This document shows positions 63,760 to 64,000 of a stretch of DNA of 64,000 bases, piece by piece (positions within the stretch are counted from its first letter, which is position 1; each line of letters begins with the position of its first letter). The DNA lies in assembly GCA_907164885.2 (NCBI GenBank), contig OU015493.1, forward strand, positions 65,160,126 through 65,224,125, written 5' to 3'. The notes under the pieces were generated by a model. It did no database searches. It saw only the letters and a list, made by a program, of their open reading frames with translations, and had not been told where the DNA came from. The position numbers and the translations under genes were made by a program. This DNA is from Dolomedes plantarius. Lineage: Eukaryota > Arthropoda > Arachnida > Araneae > Dolomedidae.

Positions 63760-64000
63760 CTGTATTTTTAATAATTAGGTTTTTATTTTTAGTGGTTCTA
63801 TAATTTGTTTTACTATCTTTTTATTATATGCATTTTATAATTATATTCTAGATTTGTGTCTTTTCTTGTTTTTTCTGTGCAACCTTAATTCCAGTTTACT
63901 GCCAATTTTTTTGCTCACGTTTTATTTTAATACTAAGCGTGGGAAGGGTTTAGGTTATCTCTTTTAATTTTTGTTATAAAGAGGCGGCATTTTACCTTTC
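63760..64000. other. 3' flank of the hAT gene to the window edge
   Basis: AT-rich sequence after the transposase stop; the final bases include GAGGCGGCATTTTAC, a possible hAT subterminal motif. The element is cut by the window. Confidence 0.45.

Larger units (their letters stand above)
59303..64000 (+). mobile_element. hAT transposon (ZMYM1-like), right end beyond the window
   Basis: A GC-rich block, CGGGGCCGGCGCTAGGGGT and then CCGGGCCCCTGCACGGGGC, resembles hAT terminal and subterminal sequence. It is followed by a predicted promoter and 5' exon, an intron with its own foldback element and tandem duplication, the transposase (61252-63759), and at the window edge GAGGCGGCATTTTAC, possibly the start of the other subterminal region. 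Neither a target duplication nor the right end can be checked here. Confidence 0.6.

Overview
This is eukaryotic nuclear DNA, AT-rich, intron-bearing and packed with decayed transposable elements. There is no operon structure and no CRISPR array, and I found no convincing complete tRNA or rRNA gene. The mix of families (R1/I-type LINE, BEL/Pao and Ty3/gypsy LTR elements, Helitrons, Tc1/mariner, pogo/Tigger, DUF4817-type mariner relatives and several TTF/ZMYM1-like hATs) is typical of an arthropod. The particular Tc1 and DUF4817 transposases are of types I know mainly from spiders, so an araneid-like spider is my best guess; this is inference.

Layout. 1-2.5 kb: unassigned AT-rich DNA. 3.1-4.9 kb: a gypsy integrase relic and a hAT relic, both minus strand. 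6.3-7.5 kb: a decayed Tc1 element. 7.66-9.02 kb: a solo LTR with a 5-bp target duplication. 9.0-20.45 kb: an R1/I-like LINE (ORF1 with zinc knuckles; ORF2 with endonuclease, RT and RNase H) split by a 6.5-kb BEL/Pao element, whose gag is itself split by a Tc1 element with an intact transposase ORF. 20.47-21.57 kb: a hAT-type MITE and a palindromic mariner fragment. 22.4-24.1 kb: one copy of an unclassified repeat. 24.1-26.58 kb: the 3' half of a Helitron carrying a Harbinger-type MITE. 27.0-28.5 kb: a C2H2 zinc-finger array on the minus strand, the best host-gene-like coding sequence. 31.0-37.95 kb: a longer Helitron interrupted by a second solo LTR and a hAT-type MITE. 38.2-39.1 kb: a short Tigger element. 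41.5-53.0 kb: a second copy of the unclassified repeat, split by a DUF4817-type transposon, which is split by a hAT (8-bp target duplication), which in turn contains a mariner-like element, a foldback MITE and SINE-like pieces. 53-58 kb: mostly unassigned AT-rich DNA with a hAT end, a pogo-type MITE and a 1.3-kb foldback element. 58.5-58.7 kb: a short island that could be a host promoter and first exon. 59.3 kb to the window end: another hAT with a predicted TATA box, 5' exon and intron, running off the right edge.

The genes do not form a pathway. What the window records is an order of insertions: several host frames are rejoined exactly when an insert and one copy of its target duplication are removed (BEL gag/Tc1, Helitron/Harbinger MITE, Helitron/hAT MITE), so many boundaries can be set to the base. 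Only the Tc1 transposase at 14159-15199 looks intact; the hAT transposase at 47.6-50.1 kb is close (one frameshift and two stops). I found no clear evidence of a new functional system. The most useful leads are the nested insertion stack, the intact Tc1 gene, the palindromic mariner, the long foldback element, the zinc-finger array and the candidate first exon.
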